From Curvularia sp. ZM96 (Eukaryota > Ascomycota > Dothideomycetes > Pleosporales > Pleosporaceae), in contig JAJGBQ010000002.1 in NCBI GenBank assembly GCA_022457065.1, positions 620,001-684,000 on the forward strand: 64,000 nucleotides of DNA. The letters run 5' to 3'. The first letter of the stretch is position 1. Each line of letters starts with the position of its first letter. This document shows, in pieces, positions 1-11,704 of this stretch. A program made the translations under genes and the position numbers. The notes below the pieces were generated by a model. That model made no database searches, had not been told where the DNA came from, and saw only the letters and a program-made list of their open reading frames with translations.

Positions 1-328
1 CAAGGCACCTCACCCAAAAAACTGGGAAACGACAAATGGTCTTCTAAATATGTGTTCGAAGGGAGAAAATGAAAGGAGACTTTGAGTTGCATTGAATCTT
101 CGTATCTATCCTCCGTATCACAACGGTATACTCTCCAACCAGCAAAACTGGAAAACCAAAACGAGCTCACCTAAGCTGTCGAAACAGTAGATGATAACTG
201 TGATAACTACAGATACTTCTAAACGTGGTAATGTAGAGTGGTTTTGTAGGTCGCCATTCTCCGATTTCGCCAGTTGTGGGAGAGGCAAGATACCTTCCGC
301 AAGTTATGCCACCACGCCCACATTTTCT

Positions 329-1133
329 TTACATCCAGTAAGGCCTGTCTGTCTTCTTCAACAGAACTTGATAGGAAAGCCAGCCGAAATTCGTCATGAG
401 CACTTCGATTTCTGGCTTGCAGATGAGCTCAATGTGATCAACGATCATGTCGCTAACAACATCTCTCAAGCCTTTGTCTTTGTCCACTGTAGTCGAAAGG
501 GCGTAGTACGCAGCTTTGGCAAAAATATCGCTGTTCCAGTGGAGCTTGCACCCAGCGCTGAACTTCTTGCTAGACAGTTCCTTCAAGCCGGTGATGTTGT
601 ACTTATCGGCTATCTCATACATCTTTGCATGAACAATGATATCATCAGCTGACGAGTTGTCATTGTTATGACAACCATCCTCGCAAGTAAAGGCTTTGCA
701 GGAATTTCGGCATTCGTATCCACATTTGTGGTGGAGGCATATGTACTCAGAGCAGTTCTTAGCGCAGGTGTGCGGAAACTTGTAGCCGTTTTTAGAGACA
801 CTGTAGTTGCCAGTGTATAGATATTGCACAAGCAACTTTACGATTGCGGGCTCGTCATCAGGAAGATCAATGTTCGATTCCTCGGATTCCTGCAAGTGTC
901 AGTAGAACGCAAAGCGTTGTGGCAATCAGCTTACTTTGCCTCCGAACCGAAGAGCAGCCGCCAGAAAGTCGGACTGGGTGCAAACTATCATCTTGTGGAC
1001 TTTGTGCACATCATCTCCACATGTGATACTGAGATCCGTGTAATCTCCGGATGCTAGGCACCTGCGTAGGAATTAGTGTAACGTTATTTCATGGTACCAA
1101 TAGAAACGTACCCTGCGACTGCCGACAAAACAT
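329..1133 (-). CDS. BTB/POZ domain protein with Cys-rich insert
   Basis: Three exons read on the minus strand: 1133-1112, 1053-935 and 889-329, joined in frame to 233 residues. Introns have GTACGT..TAG and GTAAGC..CAG borders. The N-terminal third reads as a fungal BTB domain: a 'DLSITCGDDVHKVHK' strand-turn-helix, then 'CTQSDFLAAALRFGGKE', then the 'LVQYLYTGNY' helix. An insert of about 35 residues carries eight cysteines (pattern C-x3-C-x4-C-x4-C-x3-C-x3-C-x4-C-x3-C), followed by an 'AKMYEIADKYNITGLKELS' helix. BTB domains dimerise and often act as adaptors for Cul3 ubiquitin ligases or chromatin factors; the partner is unknown here. No Kelch, MATH or zinc-finger DNA-binding domain follows. 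Family is confident; the tiny first exon is inferred only from splice logic. Confidence 0.8.
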
Positions 1134-2446
1134 GCCGTTGTAACATCTTTGGCGTGTCAAATGTGCGATACTAGTTGTGTGAGAGAAGATTATTATTTGT
1201 AAGTGAGCGATTTTGGGAGAGTGTTTGCAGCTCATTGTATCCTTCTAGTGCTTGGCCAGTGCTCACTTTGTGTAACCGTCGAGGTGGCAAACGCCTTGCA
1301 ATTCCATTTGCGGCTCGTGTTTTAGATCTTCATCGATATGGTAAGTCGTAGAAGCAGGTTCATCTTTGTTATTCTTTTTTAAGGTATTTGTGTCACCACT
1401 GCAATCGTGATTTAAGATGGTCAAGGTTCAAGGGTTGTTTTAACCCGCTCACGAGTTCTGTGGCTATAATGATTGTCGCCAATCCACAATCCGATTATTG
1501 ACATCGCATCCTAACATGAACTAATGAGGAAGATATGAGAAGTTTGGTGATGCTTCTGTCTAACAGCGAGCAGAATTTAAACACCCGGGTTGAATCATTG
1601 TGTTATCCCCTGAAAAACTATTCAATGCATTCTTCAATGCATTCGCATGCAGCTTTTTAATGCAAGGGAGTGAACGACGTCCTTGGTGATTTGAAGGGGT
1701 GATACTAAGATAGACGTGGAAAGGGTCGGGAATCGTCTCATCCTGAATGTGATAGTCAGCCTCGCTAGAAACTTGCAAAAGGGGTAAATAACTGCTACAA
1801 TATCGGTCACCTAGTAATGATCTACTTCAGCTCTTTGCTAGCATGCACGAGTTATCGAGATAGCTTACTATCACAAGACCGAAGCATATTCAACAAAGCT
1901 CCAATAACCTGTACTCGTCAGCCTTAATCAATTCGGTGACAGCTCGAGCATATCTGGCTTGCAGAAGGCTAGATAAACCATGCCTGGTCCAGACAAGCGA
2001 TGAAATTTTCTACGTTTACCTAGTTCTAAAAGCCAAAACCCACATATGCTGCAAAAGGTTGCTTCTAACATATCTATATTTTCTTATATTAGTGGCAGCA
2101 CTGATATTCCGTGTCCAAGTTTGGTGATCGTTCATCAAACGTGTCAGCGTGTAGTCCGTAATACATACCTTGCAAATCTTACCTCGCATGCTATTAATGA
2201 AATACAATGATCGTCCTTCGGCTTATGGATAACTGAACCTGAAGGCACATGGGCGCTGCTTTGACCTACCTCAACCTCGAAGTTTCAATATGCCTCACGC
2301 TAGACTGCTTCTTGCTTAGTGGTATGTAAGTATGACTGGCCTGGTAGCCTAAAGCCATCAATTCATCTCTTCCTCGAAATCACAACCAAAACTCTCGAAA
2401 CCTCTACTGACAGAAATAAAAGATATCCAGTGAAGAGTCTTCCAAT
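1134..2446. other. intergenic region, nothing recognised
   Basis: About 1.3 kb between divergent genes (BTB on minus, GNAT on plus). Only short frames below 75 codons without family signatures are visible. The last few hundred bases should hold the GNAT promoter. Confidence 0.5.
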
Positions 2447-3151
2447 ATGTCTACTACTTTTGTTCTCCTTACATCCCGACTGATCATCGTACCCACACCC
2501 CTGGCAGTCCACAAGCCATCTTACCTGGCTCTTTATGCTAGCCTGCATGCCGATGCCGCGTTTTGCGAGATGGGTTTCGGCGCTTCTTTCCCAGCAAGAA
2601 ACTGGACTGAAGAAGAAACACGAGAGACCATTCTAACACGAGACATTGCTCGATGTTGGCAACCCAGGAATATGGGAGACTTTGCGGTGGGCTTGCGATC
2701 AACAGCAGAACTCGACCAGTTCGCCGCGCGGCCTGTTAGTGGAACTGATAACCAACTACATGTTATCGAGGGAAATGATTCCGAAGCGTTATCTCAGGCC
2801 TATAGTCACGTGGAGTGGATAGGGTATGCAGGCGTACGCGATGCAACTACAACATCTATGCCACCACGCACTGATAGCGACCCTCCGCTTCCACACTGGT
2901 TGGAAATGATAGAGCTTCGTTACGGCGTTGCGTCCGCGTACTGGGGTAAAGGGCTAGCCCGCGAGGCTGCGGAAGCAGTTATCCAGTGGGCCGGTAGAGA
3001 AAGAGGTGTGAGGAGGTTCGTTGCTGAAACAGAGAGGGAAAACACAAGAAGTGCTAGGGTGCTTGAGAAGATGGGTTTTAATCAAATTGAAGGGACGAAT
3101 TATTGGAAAGACGAGGGTGAAATAGAGTGGGAGAGAAAATTTGTTGTATGA
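2447..3151 (+). CDS. GNAT-family N-acetyltransferase (RimJ/RimL-like)
   Basis: Intronless frame of 234 residues starting at ATG. It opens with the 'LTSRLIIVP' strand typical of Acetyltransf_3/RimJ-RimL proteins. The core strand 'WLEMIELRYGVASAYWGKG' leads into 'GLAREAAEAVIQWA', the position of the acetyl-CoA-binding loop and helix. It ends with 'ENTRSARVLEKMGF', the classic last GNAT helix and strand. These proteins transfer acetyl from acetyl-CoA to amines of proteins or small molecules; the substrate cannot be inferred. A low-conservation insert around residues 85-120 is normal in fungal members. Length is usual for the family. Confidence 0.87.
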   Translation: MSTTFVLLTSRLIIVPTPLAVHKPSYLALYASLHADAAFCEMGFGASFPARNWTEEETRETILTRDIARCWQPRNMGDFAVGLRSTAELDQFAARPVSGTDNQLHVIEGNDSEALSQAYSHVEWIGYAGVRDATTTSMPPRTDSDPPLPHWLEMIELRYGVASAYWGKGLAREAAEAVIQWAGRERGVRRFVAETERENTRSARVLEKMGFNQIEGTNYWKDEGEIEWERKFVV

Positions 3152-5037
3152 AAATGCCGGTTCCAGCTGGATGGGTCTGATTTTGCCAGCCCGGGAAATA
3201 ACGCGAGAAAATCGATAGGAGCTACTAAATGCTACAACGAATACCGGAGCATACTTCAAGTCTGTACTTCGACTTCATTACACAGTCGTCATAGTTATTG
3301 CGATACTCTCAACAACATGAAGACTGTGAAGTCAGGGCTGTCGACTCTCCGACGGAGAAGGTTAATAGTAATCGTATTTACACTACTCAAGGCTTTGGAA
3401 AGCTATAGTAGACCCAAATATACAAACCTCCGTTGCGCAGTGATGTGCACGCAAATTTTCAACAAGATAGGGGACAAATTCGTCAACCTCTCACCTCCGG
3501 TACCGAGAAGTGTTCTTGAAAATGCTATCGAGTAGGTGAGAATATGGTTGCCGAGGAATGTGCATGTCAGAAAGCGTTGAGTTGTAGGAATGAAGAAGCG
3601 GTGAGCCAACAGAGGATGAAACAGTGCGGCTCAAGGGACTCGAAGACGAAAACAAGCAGACGGAGAGAATCGGAAGATGAGTCGTAGTGCAACATCGTTT
3701 GCTTTGACCAGTGGTTGTCTAACGACCAATGATGAACCCTACGTTCTTTGTGGGGATCTGCAGATAACGCCTAGGGGCCGATGACATGAGGCTCAAAAGT
3801 CGGAGGTCGGTGAATTAGCAAGGCACGTGGACGGGAAGCTTCCTCGAAAGAGTAATGAGGCGCTTAAAACTCCAGGTCCAGAACTGCCGTGGTGTTGACA
3901 TTCCCATTTTTAAAACGGGTCTTCATCTTAGAATTGCATGTGCGCGGACCAAAGACAGTCGGAAGCAGGGTAACTGAACCTGTTTTACACGAAAATTTTC
4001 TCCATCTTGGTGCCGCCTAGAATACTAAATGCGGTAGCGCAACCTTGAGGAGATCTTTTAGCTCCAGCTTATACACTAGTTGTTCAGAACGCGTCTTGAG
4101 ATGGGTAGCGATGGCCCTTCGCTGTCCGGTCATCCGTTGGAAGCAACCCAACTGTTCCGCATTCCGCGTGACATCACGTGGCACACAACTTCTACAAATC
4201 AACATGCGCATCGGATCCGGGGCAAAAGCCGGAGGTGGATCGAGAAAAGTCATCGCAATGGGGTGGTGGAGTGCATTGGAGACCCCGATACATGCTGATT
4301 CGTGCCATGGGGAGAGGTAATATGACGTCACCAAAGGCATCCTCGAAAATCGCCATCAAGACTAAGATTCGTGGCGCAACTTGGCGGCATCGATCGACGC
4401 TGCTTAGGCGGCCTAATTCAGATGCTTGGATGGCAGAAGAGATCTTGTTCATGAGGCTTGAAAGCGTATCTCGGGTGCTGGTAGGCCCCTCGATCTGTCT
4501 TGCGAGGCTGGGGGCATGTGTACTTCCCTCGTCTTTCCTTGCGCACTCGCGTTCATGGCCTAGGACAGCGAACCCTTGGAGCTTTAGCATGACGATTACG
4601 CGCCTCTTCACTGTGCCGCATCCGCTTCGGCCGACATCCGAGTTGCATTTGCCCCATATTTACTGCTACATCGCCTGGTCTGAGAGGCTGTGGGGTAAGC
4701 CTGGAAACAAACGGCCCCTAATTTGGACGCGCCATAGCGCCACAGGTTTGTCTGTGCAAAAATGTAGTATGACGTCCTCAGCATTGACTTTGTGCCTTGT
4801 GATGCGCACAGAATGCAGCGTGCTGCCTGTTTCGCCCTGCCTATGCCATCACCGTCACATCCACTATTTTTATAAGACTTGCTCTTCCCCGTGCAATCAT
4901 GACGCAAAAACCTCGCTTTCATAGCTCAACTTTCCATCTAACCAGCCTTGAGTACTGGTAATCCTGGGCTCGGAAAGTAACCTACCACCCAACACCCAAT
5001 CACCAGTCACTGCAGGAACGCCTAGTGTGTCGGCAAC
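3152..5037. other. intergenic region, nothing recognised
   Basis: About 1.9 kb. It holds overlapping open frames on both strands (for example plus 4178-4924) with low-complexity, family-less translations, which I read as chance frames. The end of the stretch is the MFS gene's promoter. Confidence 0.4.
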
Positions 5038-6909
5038 ATGGCGTCCGCCGCGGAAATAAACCCCGACATTCACGATGCCGACAAAGTCAACAAGAACGAG
5101 GCTTTCGATGCGGAGAAAAAGTCTGCCTCGGATGCCGACCACTCTCATACAGAAAACCCAACCGATCATGCCATCTCCGCCGCTGACAAGGAGCATTACG
5201 AAAAATACGGCACCTATGACCGCTACGAAATCACTGAAGAGGATTGCTACGATGAGCTTGGCTTCTCATTCCCCAAGTGGAAGAAGTGGATGATTCTGAG
5301 CGTCGTTTTCATGGTGCAGGTTAGTATGAACTTCAACACATCGCTGTACTCCAATGCTGTAGGTGGCATTTCAGAGGAATTCGGTGTTAGTGCACAAGCT
5401 GCACGTGTCGGTGCGGCCGTTTTCCTGATCACTTACGCATTCGGATGCGAGCTTTGGGCGCCCTGGAGTGAAGAGCTGGGACGATGGCCTATCCTCCAGC
5501 TCAGTTTGTTCTTCGTCAATATCTGGCAGATTCCCGTGGGCATTGCGCCCAACTTTGGAACTATCATTGGCTTCCGTGCTCTTGGTGGTCTTTCTACTGC
5601 TGGTGGCTCTGTTACATTGGCCATGGTGGCCGACATGTGGGAAGCGTAAGTGCCTTACTTCCTTCGACCCCCGAATCCGACTAACGTTTGTAGTGATAAC
5701 CAGCAATATGCTGTTGCATTCATCGTATTCTCATCCGTTGGAGGTTCCGTTCTCGGTCCAATCGTGGGCGGATTTGTCGAACAATTTCTTCCGTGGAGAT
5801 GGAACATTTGGATTCAGTTAATCTTTGGTGGCGCTGTTCAAATTGCTCACGCCCTCCTTGTTCCCGAAACCCGCACCACGGTCCTCATGGATCGTATCGC
5901 TAAGAAGCGCCGCCAGGAAGGCGACAAGAACGGCAAGCCAAACAACATCTGGGGGCCAAACGAACTGAAAACCTTCAAGGAACGCTTCAGTGTGCACGAG
6001 ATTCTCGTCACCTGGATGCGACCATTCCGCATGTTTCTCACTGAGCCGATCGTGCTTGTCTTGTCCTTGCTATCCGGTTTCTCCGACGCCATTATTTTCA
6101 TGTTCCTCCAATCGTATGCTCTTGTATACGCGCAATGGGACTTTGCAGCCTTCGCCGTCGGACTGACTTTTATCGCTATCGGTATCGGCTACTTCCTTGC
6201 ATGGTTTTCGTTCTTCCCAGCGATCAAGCGCAATAAACGCCTTCGGGAGGAGAAACCTGACGATGAGCGTGCTCAATATGAGGCTCGACTTTGGTGGCTG
6301 CTATATACTGCCCCTTGCTTGCCCATTGGCCTTATCATCTTCGCATGGACTTCGACTGGACCGCCAATTCACTGGATCGGTTCTCTGATTGGTTCCGCAA
6401 TCATTGGTATCGCGAACTACGCCATCTACATGGCCACCATTGATTACATGATCTGCGCCTATGGGCCTTATTCCGCCTCTGCGACAGGTGGCAATGGCTG
6501 GGCCCGTGATTTCCTCGCTGGTGTTCTTACCATTCCTGCCACACCTTTCTTCCAGAACATTGGTGGCGACTTGCATCTAGCCTACGCCTCTACGATCCTT
6601 TTCGCTATTTCCCTGCTTCTTGTTATTTCAGTTTATATCATTTACTGGAAGGGACCTGTTCTTCGCAAGCGCAGTCCATTCGCTCAACAGCTGAGTGCCG
6701 CCCGCGATGAGACTGGTGGCCGTCGTGTCAGCAGTCTACCTGGCCTCTATGGTAGCAGAGCAAACTCGATTGCGCAACAAGGAGGGTCGATGCCAAACTC
6801 GCGCAGAGGTAGTGTCGTACGTGGTGTCCCAGGGGGCGAGAACAGGTATGCGGAAGCACAGCGCAAGAAAATGGAGCGCAGGCAGAGTGCTAATCGCGGT
6901 ACGGCGTAA
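5038..6909 (+). CDS. MFS transporter, DHA1-like (drug/polyamine exporter type)
   Basis: Two exons, 5038-5645 and 5694-6909, give 607 residues. The 48-nt intron has GTAAGT, a CTAAC branch site and TTTGTAG. A hydrophilic N-terminus of about 85 residues rich in Asp, Glu and Lys precedes twelve predicted membrane segments split by a charged central loop (residues about 285-330). Conserved pieces include 'GRWPILQLSLF', 'RALGGLSTAGGSVTLAMVADMW', read as two motifs around residues 182-205, and 'FSSVGGSVLGPIVGGF' (motif C of proton antiporters). The family exports drugs, polyamines or metabolites across the plasma membrane by proton antiport. The Ser/Arg-rich C-terminal tail may be regulatory. Substrate unknown; it lies 26 kb from the NRPS, so a link is not supported. 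Confidence 0.88.
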
Positions 6910-7374
6910 GCAATGGTAGTGAAGTCGAAAAAGCTAATTTCAACTAATTAATATGTAATATATCACAATTTCTAAACCTTTTCTTGAAAGCAGTCATTGG
7001 CAGTTTTGTTATGAATCGTAATTTGATGGACTCTGGCTATGACTGGTTAGAAAACTTATCGCGAATGAGCTTTGTTTGGGGAACCATAGATTGGCATACC
7101 CTAAAAACTGATGGCAAAGAAGGCCACAACCTACCAGACCTGATGTTATTCCCGTCACATTTTTAGTAAATATGATACCCTCATCGCATTGGTCCGTGTT
7201 ACGCTCTGCGGGTGATTCGATGATAGCACACGCAACTCGAACGGCTCTACATATGTGACGAGATGACTCCTAGATTCACTTGTGGGTGGTATGCTCCAAT
7301 CGAGAGTTGTGTGCATAATATCCTAGTCTCGAAGCTGAAGGCAGTGAAGGTATTGGGACCGTAGATGTTGACGT
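6910..7374. other. convergent intergenic spacer
   Basis: Spacer of 465 bases between the 3' ends of the MFS and PQ-loop genes. It presumably holds both 3' UTRs; no gene is seen. Confidence 0.5.
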
Positions 7375-8364
7375 TCATACGACAGCGTTCGGAACAGTCT
7401 TTGGTGTTACCTCATCGGTTTTCGGAGAGGCTTCGATGTCATCATCGGTGACACTTGCTCCTCCTCTTACTCCAGTCCTCGCAGTGAACATATGCTTGAG
7501 CGACTTTCCAACATCAAGGCCCTTGGCTTGCCATTCAATGCCCTCTTCATATTCGTCGAACGTCTTACCAGCCTCTTTGGCACGCTTTCGTATACCGCGT
7601 GTTCGGAGCATCCAAACTAGATGCGAAACAACCATGCTCATCTCGATAGCGCAACTACCAACTGTCAATTCGAGAAAATAGATTGAGAGCCGCTCCTCAC
7701 TTACCACAAAGCATACATAGTACCAAATAGCGCGTCAAACTCATTCTGAGCCACCAAAGCCATGAGTGAGAAAAACGCGCCATTCCAATCGATGGCAAGA
7801 AAAATGAAATCAATCCCAACGACCCTGCCACGTCGTTTGAGAAGCTCAAATGGAATTGGTAGGTAACCAGAGATGAGCGTCAAGAAGGCAATGATACCAA
7901 CTAATAAGACCGGCCACTCTATTCCTCTTGAGTACGGCGGTCGAATCGCATATACAAGCCCGACTTCTATCCCCGCAAAGGCGATCAGGAGGGCTAGCAA
8001 CAAAACGGATGCCGTCCAAGTCCTCCATTTTCTGTCATTTGATCAGTATGCTTAGATGATGGCCGTATGTTGCCTCCAGAACATACCGGCCATATATCAG
8101 ACATTGCGCCCAGCTGACGCCACAAAGTACGCCAAAGCATTGAGGCTGTACAATAAGAGGGATATTGAACTGCTGAGCTATGGCATACGCGCCAAACGGC
8201 ACGCCACTTATTGACCAAAGCAGCATCATAGACTCCGGCAATCCCTCTGTGCTTTTAGTCCGGTAGTTGCGCCATATCTGAGGCACCAGCTGCACGCACC
8301 AAAACACGGTACCAAGTGTTCCCAGCACGTTTGCCGCTAACGGTATCGATGTCTGAGGCGCCAT
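7375..8364 (-). CDS. PQ-loop repeat membrane protein
   Basis: Three exons, 8364-8087, 8031-7705 and 7654-7375, give 294 residues. The introns start GTATGT and GTAAGT and end ACAG and GTAG, and both joins keep frame. Residues about 22-60 form a canonical PQ-loop: 'FWCVQLVPQIWRNYRTKSTEG' spans two helix ends with the Pro-Gln pair, followed by 'LPESMMLLWSISGVPFGAY'. A second repeat is recognisable around 'SGYLPIPFELLKRRG', but its Pro-Gln is replaced by Pro-Ile. About seven membrane segments precede a cytosolic acidic tail. Relatives include lysosomal/vacuolar cystine and cationic amino-acid exporters; localisation and substrate are not determined here. Confidence 0.87.
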
Positions 8365-10327
8365 CGAAGTTCAATGGGGGAAAGTTTGGGCCAAGAAGCT
8401 GTGTTGTCTGCGCACAAAGCTTTATGCTCAACAAAGTCAATGCCAAGGGTTAGGGTTTGGGAGGCTTGAAGTATTATTACATGTTCGAGAATGATCTGTG
8501 GCGACACTCCATGGCCGAATTGTTTTTCTAAAGCTCTATGTGGGCTACTTATCTTGTGCGTGTATACGGCGGGGCCGCGGAGCAAATTCGCATCTGAGGT
8601 GCCATTCGAACTAAAACGTTGAGGATTCATCGTGATAGGTCTCGACTTCCTATTCAGGGCTTAGGTAAGAAGCAATCCGTCCAACTTTTGGTGTGGAGTT
8701 GATCCTTTCAACTTTGTTCAGTGCGTACATCTCAGCACGCGATGCAAAGATTGGTAGCGAATTAGCACACCGTGCATTAGGCGTAGATCCATTTCTCCGC
8801 CCGTTCTTTATCGGCTGAACCAGTGATTGAGTGGCTACGTACATAGGAAGGTTATCCCCGGTAACATTAGTATCCCGGTATCTCCGATACAGCACGCTGT
8901 GCCAAGTAAAAAGAATCTATGTTCAGCAGACCCAAGTATATTGCTCCAATGCAGAAGATTCAGTAACGATGCGTACACTACAGTCGATGTAGTCGCACTC
9001 AAGGTATTTGAATGGAGCGGTTGAGTTTGAAAGGGAGGGCCCTGTCTGTGCTTCAACGAGTCGGAGAATATCCCTTTTTCACATATTGTGCGGAATCAAT
9101 AACTGAACAACATAGTTGATCACCGAATCAATAGGAGAAGTGTAGGAACCTAGATGCACTACTGGGCCGTTTTTTCATTATCCTGTTGCTATCAGCAGTG
9201 GTTCTTTACCGACCGTTCATTTACAAGTTGGGGGCACGTGCTCTCTCTAAAAGGAAAAGCCTGACTTGCAGTAACTTATCATGAATCTTTGTATCCGCCG
9301 GCTGTTGGTTAAATGGATCAGTAATCACGGTAACTGCTATGCACATTTGGTGTCTGTTGTCATCCAGCATTTAAATAATTTCAGAGCTGAATTTTCATCT
9401 AAAAAGATCCAATTCAAAGTTAAAAAAAAACAAGTCAATGCCCCCGGAGATTGAGCTGGTTGAGTTCCACAGGATATCGAGACGTCAATATTGGAACAGT
9501 ATATGTTTTATATACTTTTCATAGTATTGAAGGTCAATTTAGCATTTTAGTGATACCGGACATGTCATATAATAAATTAGACATTCCAACTACAATGAAC
9601 CAACACTGGCAGGCTCTTGGCACACGTCACGATTCTGCCACCCTTACAGCTGGAGCTGCTTTCGCCTGGCATGCGCCCAACGGTCCTATAGCAGAGACAG
9701 TACTGATCATTAAACTTCCACCCTCTTCATCACGATGCCGAAAGCTGATATTGGCCCGCCTCTCGACTTCCGACAGTGTGGAGACCCGTAGCCGTGTCTA
9801 CAGGCAGGCGTACAATGCTCCGCGGAAATCAGCAATGCTAAATGAATGGCTATATTACCAGGCAGAAATTCAATCATCGCTTTTGCGGAGGAGCAGCACC
9901 AAAGCCACTACGTTCTTTTGATGCATCGTCCAATCAGTGTATAGCGGATGTCGTGGCCGTCACCAGTGATTGACACGATCGTCGGCATCATACGAGTGGC
10001 GTGCAGCAATGATCGCGCACCCTCTGTCCTCCGCTAACATATATTCCCAAGTCATCTGGATCCACTACGGTTCTGCTACCTCTTGCAAACTTGGTATGCA
10101 TTTGTACCCCGCACGGGCCTCGACCCATATCGGAGATTTTTGTCCCACTCTTTACGGGGTACCTAGTGGCTTCGGCCCCGCAGCCTGTTACTAATAAGGC
10201 AAACTACTGAATGCACTGAAAATCAGGCTTTCCTTCCAAACCCGTCTTCTCGGCCTTCCCTGGTATGGCCTCACAGTCGGCTATGAGCCACGCCTAGACT
10301 GACTTACATGCGACAAAAGTCAACTTT
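8365..10327. other. intergenic region, nothing recognised
   Basis: About 2 kb between divergent genes. A plus-strand frame at 9451-9921 (156 codons) has no recognisable family. The stretch around 9360-9440 is A+T rich. The rest presumably holds promoters of the PQ-loop and DUF7703 genes. Confidence 0.4.
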
Positions 10328-11704
10328 ATGGGCGACGAGATTGCCACACCTCCGGGCTACACTGCTTGGGGCCCATTTGTCCGTGACGACTATAAGATAT
10401 TGCGAACGACCCAGGCAGACATCATTGTAGCGGGCACGGTTCTCGGTCTTGCTAATCTCTTTGCTCTCTCTGCGGCTTTTATTGCCGTCAGGCAGACGAG
10501 AATATCCCGGCGGCCATGGAGGAGCGCGTACATCTGGATGATATGGCTAGAGTTGATTGCTTCAGTGGTACTTTCTATAATCTGTTTGCTGTTCCTTTTA
10601 AGGAAAATCCGACCAAGCTTTTACTTTTACATGGGCATCTGCAAGTATGACATAGCTGCGGTATTGAGCGGGACTAACATGCGTAGTGCTTTGCTGGGTT
10701 ATTCAGATTCAGGTGTTGCCTCAGATTATCGTTAATCGGATCCGTGTCATTCTCATGGACCGAAAACGAGCAAGGCGTCTCAGTGTAGGCACAGCGGTTG
10801 TCATCACATTGATCAACATCAGCGTGTTCATCATATGGATGCCTGCGCGTCTCCAGATAAGTGAAAGGTGATTTCTCCATGCCCTGATCTGTAATGCTCG
10901 CTAAGCACATCAAAGATGGATACGAATCAACACCATCTGGGATCGAACAGAAAAAGTGCTTTTCCTACTGTTAGACGGTTATTTGAACTGGTACTTCATT
11001 CGAACAGTGAAGAATGAGCTCATCAGGAATGGCCTGAGCAAGTACAATCGCTTGGTTCGCTTCAACAAGCGCATCATTGTGGTCTCACTCTTGTGCGATG
11101 TCCTGATCATTGGAGCAATGAGTATCCCCAATGGATTTGTGTAAGTTGCAACTGTGACTCACAACGACCGAATTTAACTGATCCTTGTAGTTATGCGATA
11201 TTTCATCCGCTAGCATATCTGATCAAGCTCAACATTGAGATGTCTATGGCGCATCTTATCAGAGCGATTGCTCTAGCCAATCCAAATACCAACAGCAACC
11301 GCACGCCATCGGTGGCATCGAAATCTTCAACTGAAGCAAATCCATTCAACACAGATATATTCGGTGAGGTTGCGATGACAAGACGAACTTTTTTTCGGGG
11401 CCTTTTTAGTAACGACCAGAACTTCTCACGCGAAACTGAAGAGAGTACTCTGCAGCAAGACTCTTCACACAGCACAAAGACACCGGAATCTGGACTAGGA
11501 TCTTCAGAGCTCCAGTCCATTAAGAAAAGCGACAGTGGCATTGGTGATGAACCGCACCGCCAGCAAGCCGGTATTGTCGATGTTATTCATAGCGGAGATG
11601 ATTGCGAAGAATTCGAGACGTCAAATAGTGTGCAGGATATCAGAATACCAGAACCCGTCGCTTCACCTTCTTGGACAAGAGATAGAGGACGAAAGCTGCA
11701 ATGA
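10328..11704 (+). CDS. DUF7703-type integral membrane protein
   Basis: Four exons, 10328-10640, 10687-10867, 10916-11140 and 11191-11704, give 410 residues. Introns 2 and 3 are GT-AG. Intron 1 keeps frame only with a GC donor (GCAAGT..CTAAC..GTAG). About seven hydrophobic segments occur in the first 260 residues. Diagnostic stretches are 'CWVIQIQVLPQIIVNRI', 'INISVFIIWMPARLQIS', 'INTIWDRTEK', 'YFIRTVKNELIRNGLSKYN' and 'FHPLAYLIKLNIEMSMAHLI'. I recognise these as the fungal DUF7703 family, whose function is unknown. A Ser/Thr/Asp-rich cytoplasmic tail of about 140 residues follows. The topology recalls seven-helix fungal membrane proteins, but no ligand or G-protein link can be shown. Confidence 0.83.

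Noticed and set aside
191..652. Plus-strand frame of 153 codons
   Set aside because: It lies antisense over the last BTB exon and has no family signature.
4178..4924. Plus-strand frame of 248 codons
   Set aside because: It overlaps several other frames on both strands, opens without a recognisable domain, and has irregular composition. Treated as chance.
9451..9921. Plus-strand frame of 156 codons
   Set aside because: No domain, signal peptide or splice context; not convincing as a gene.
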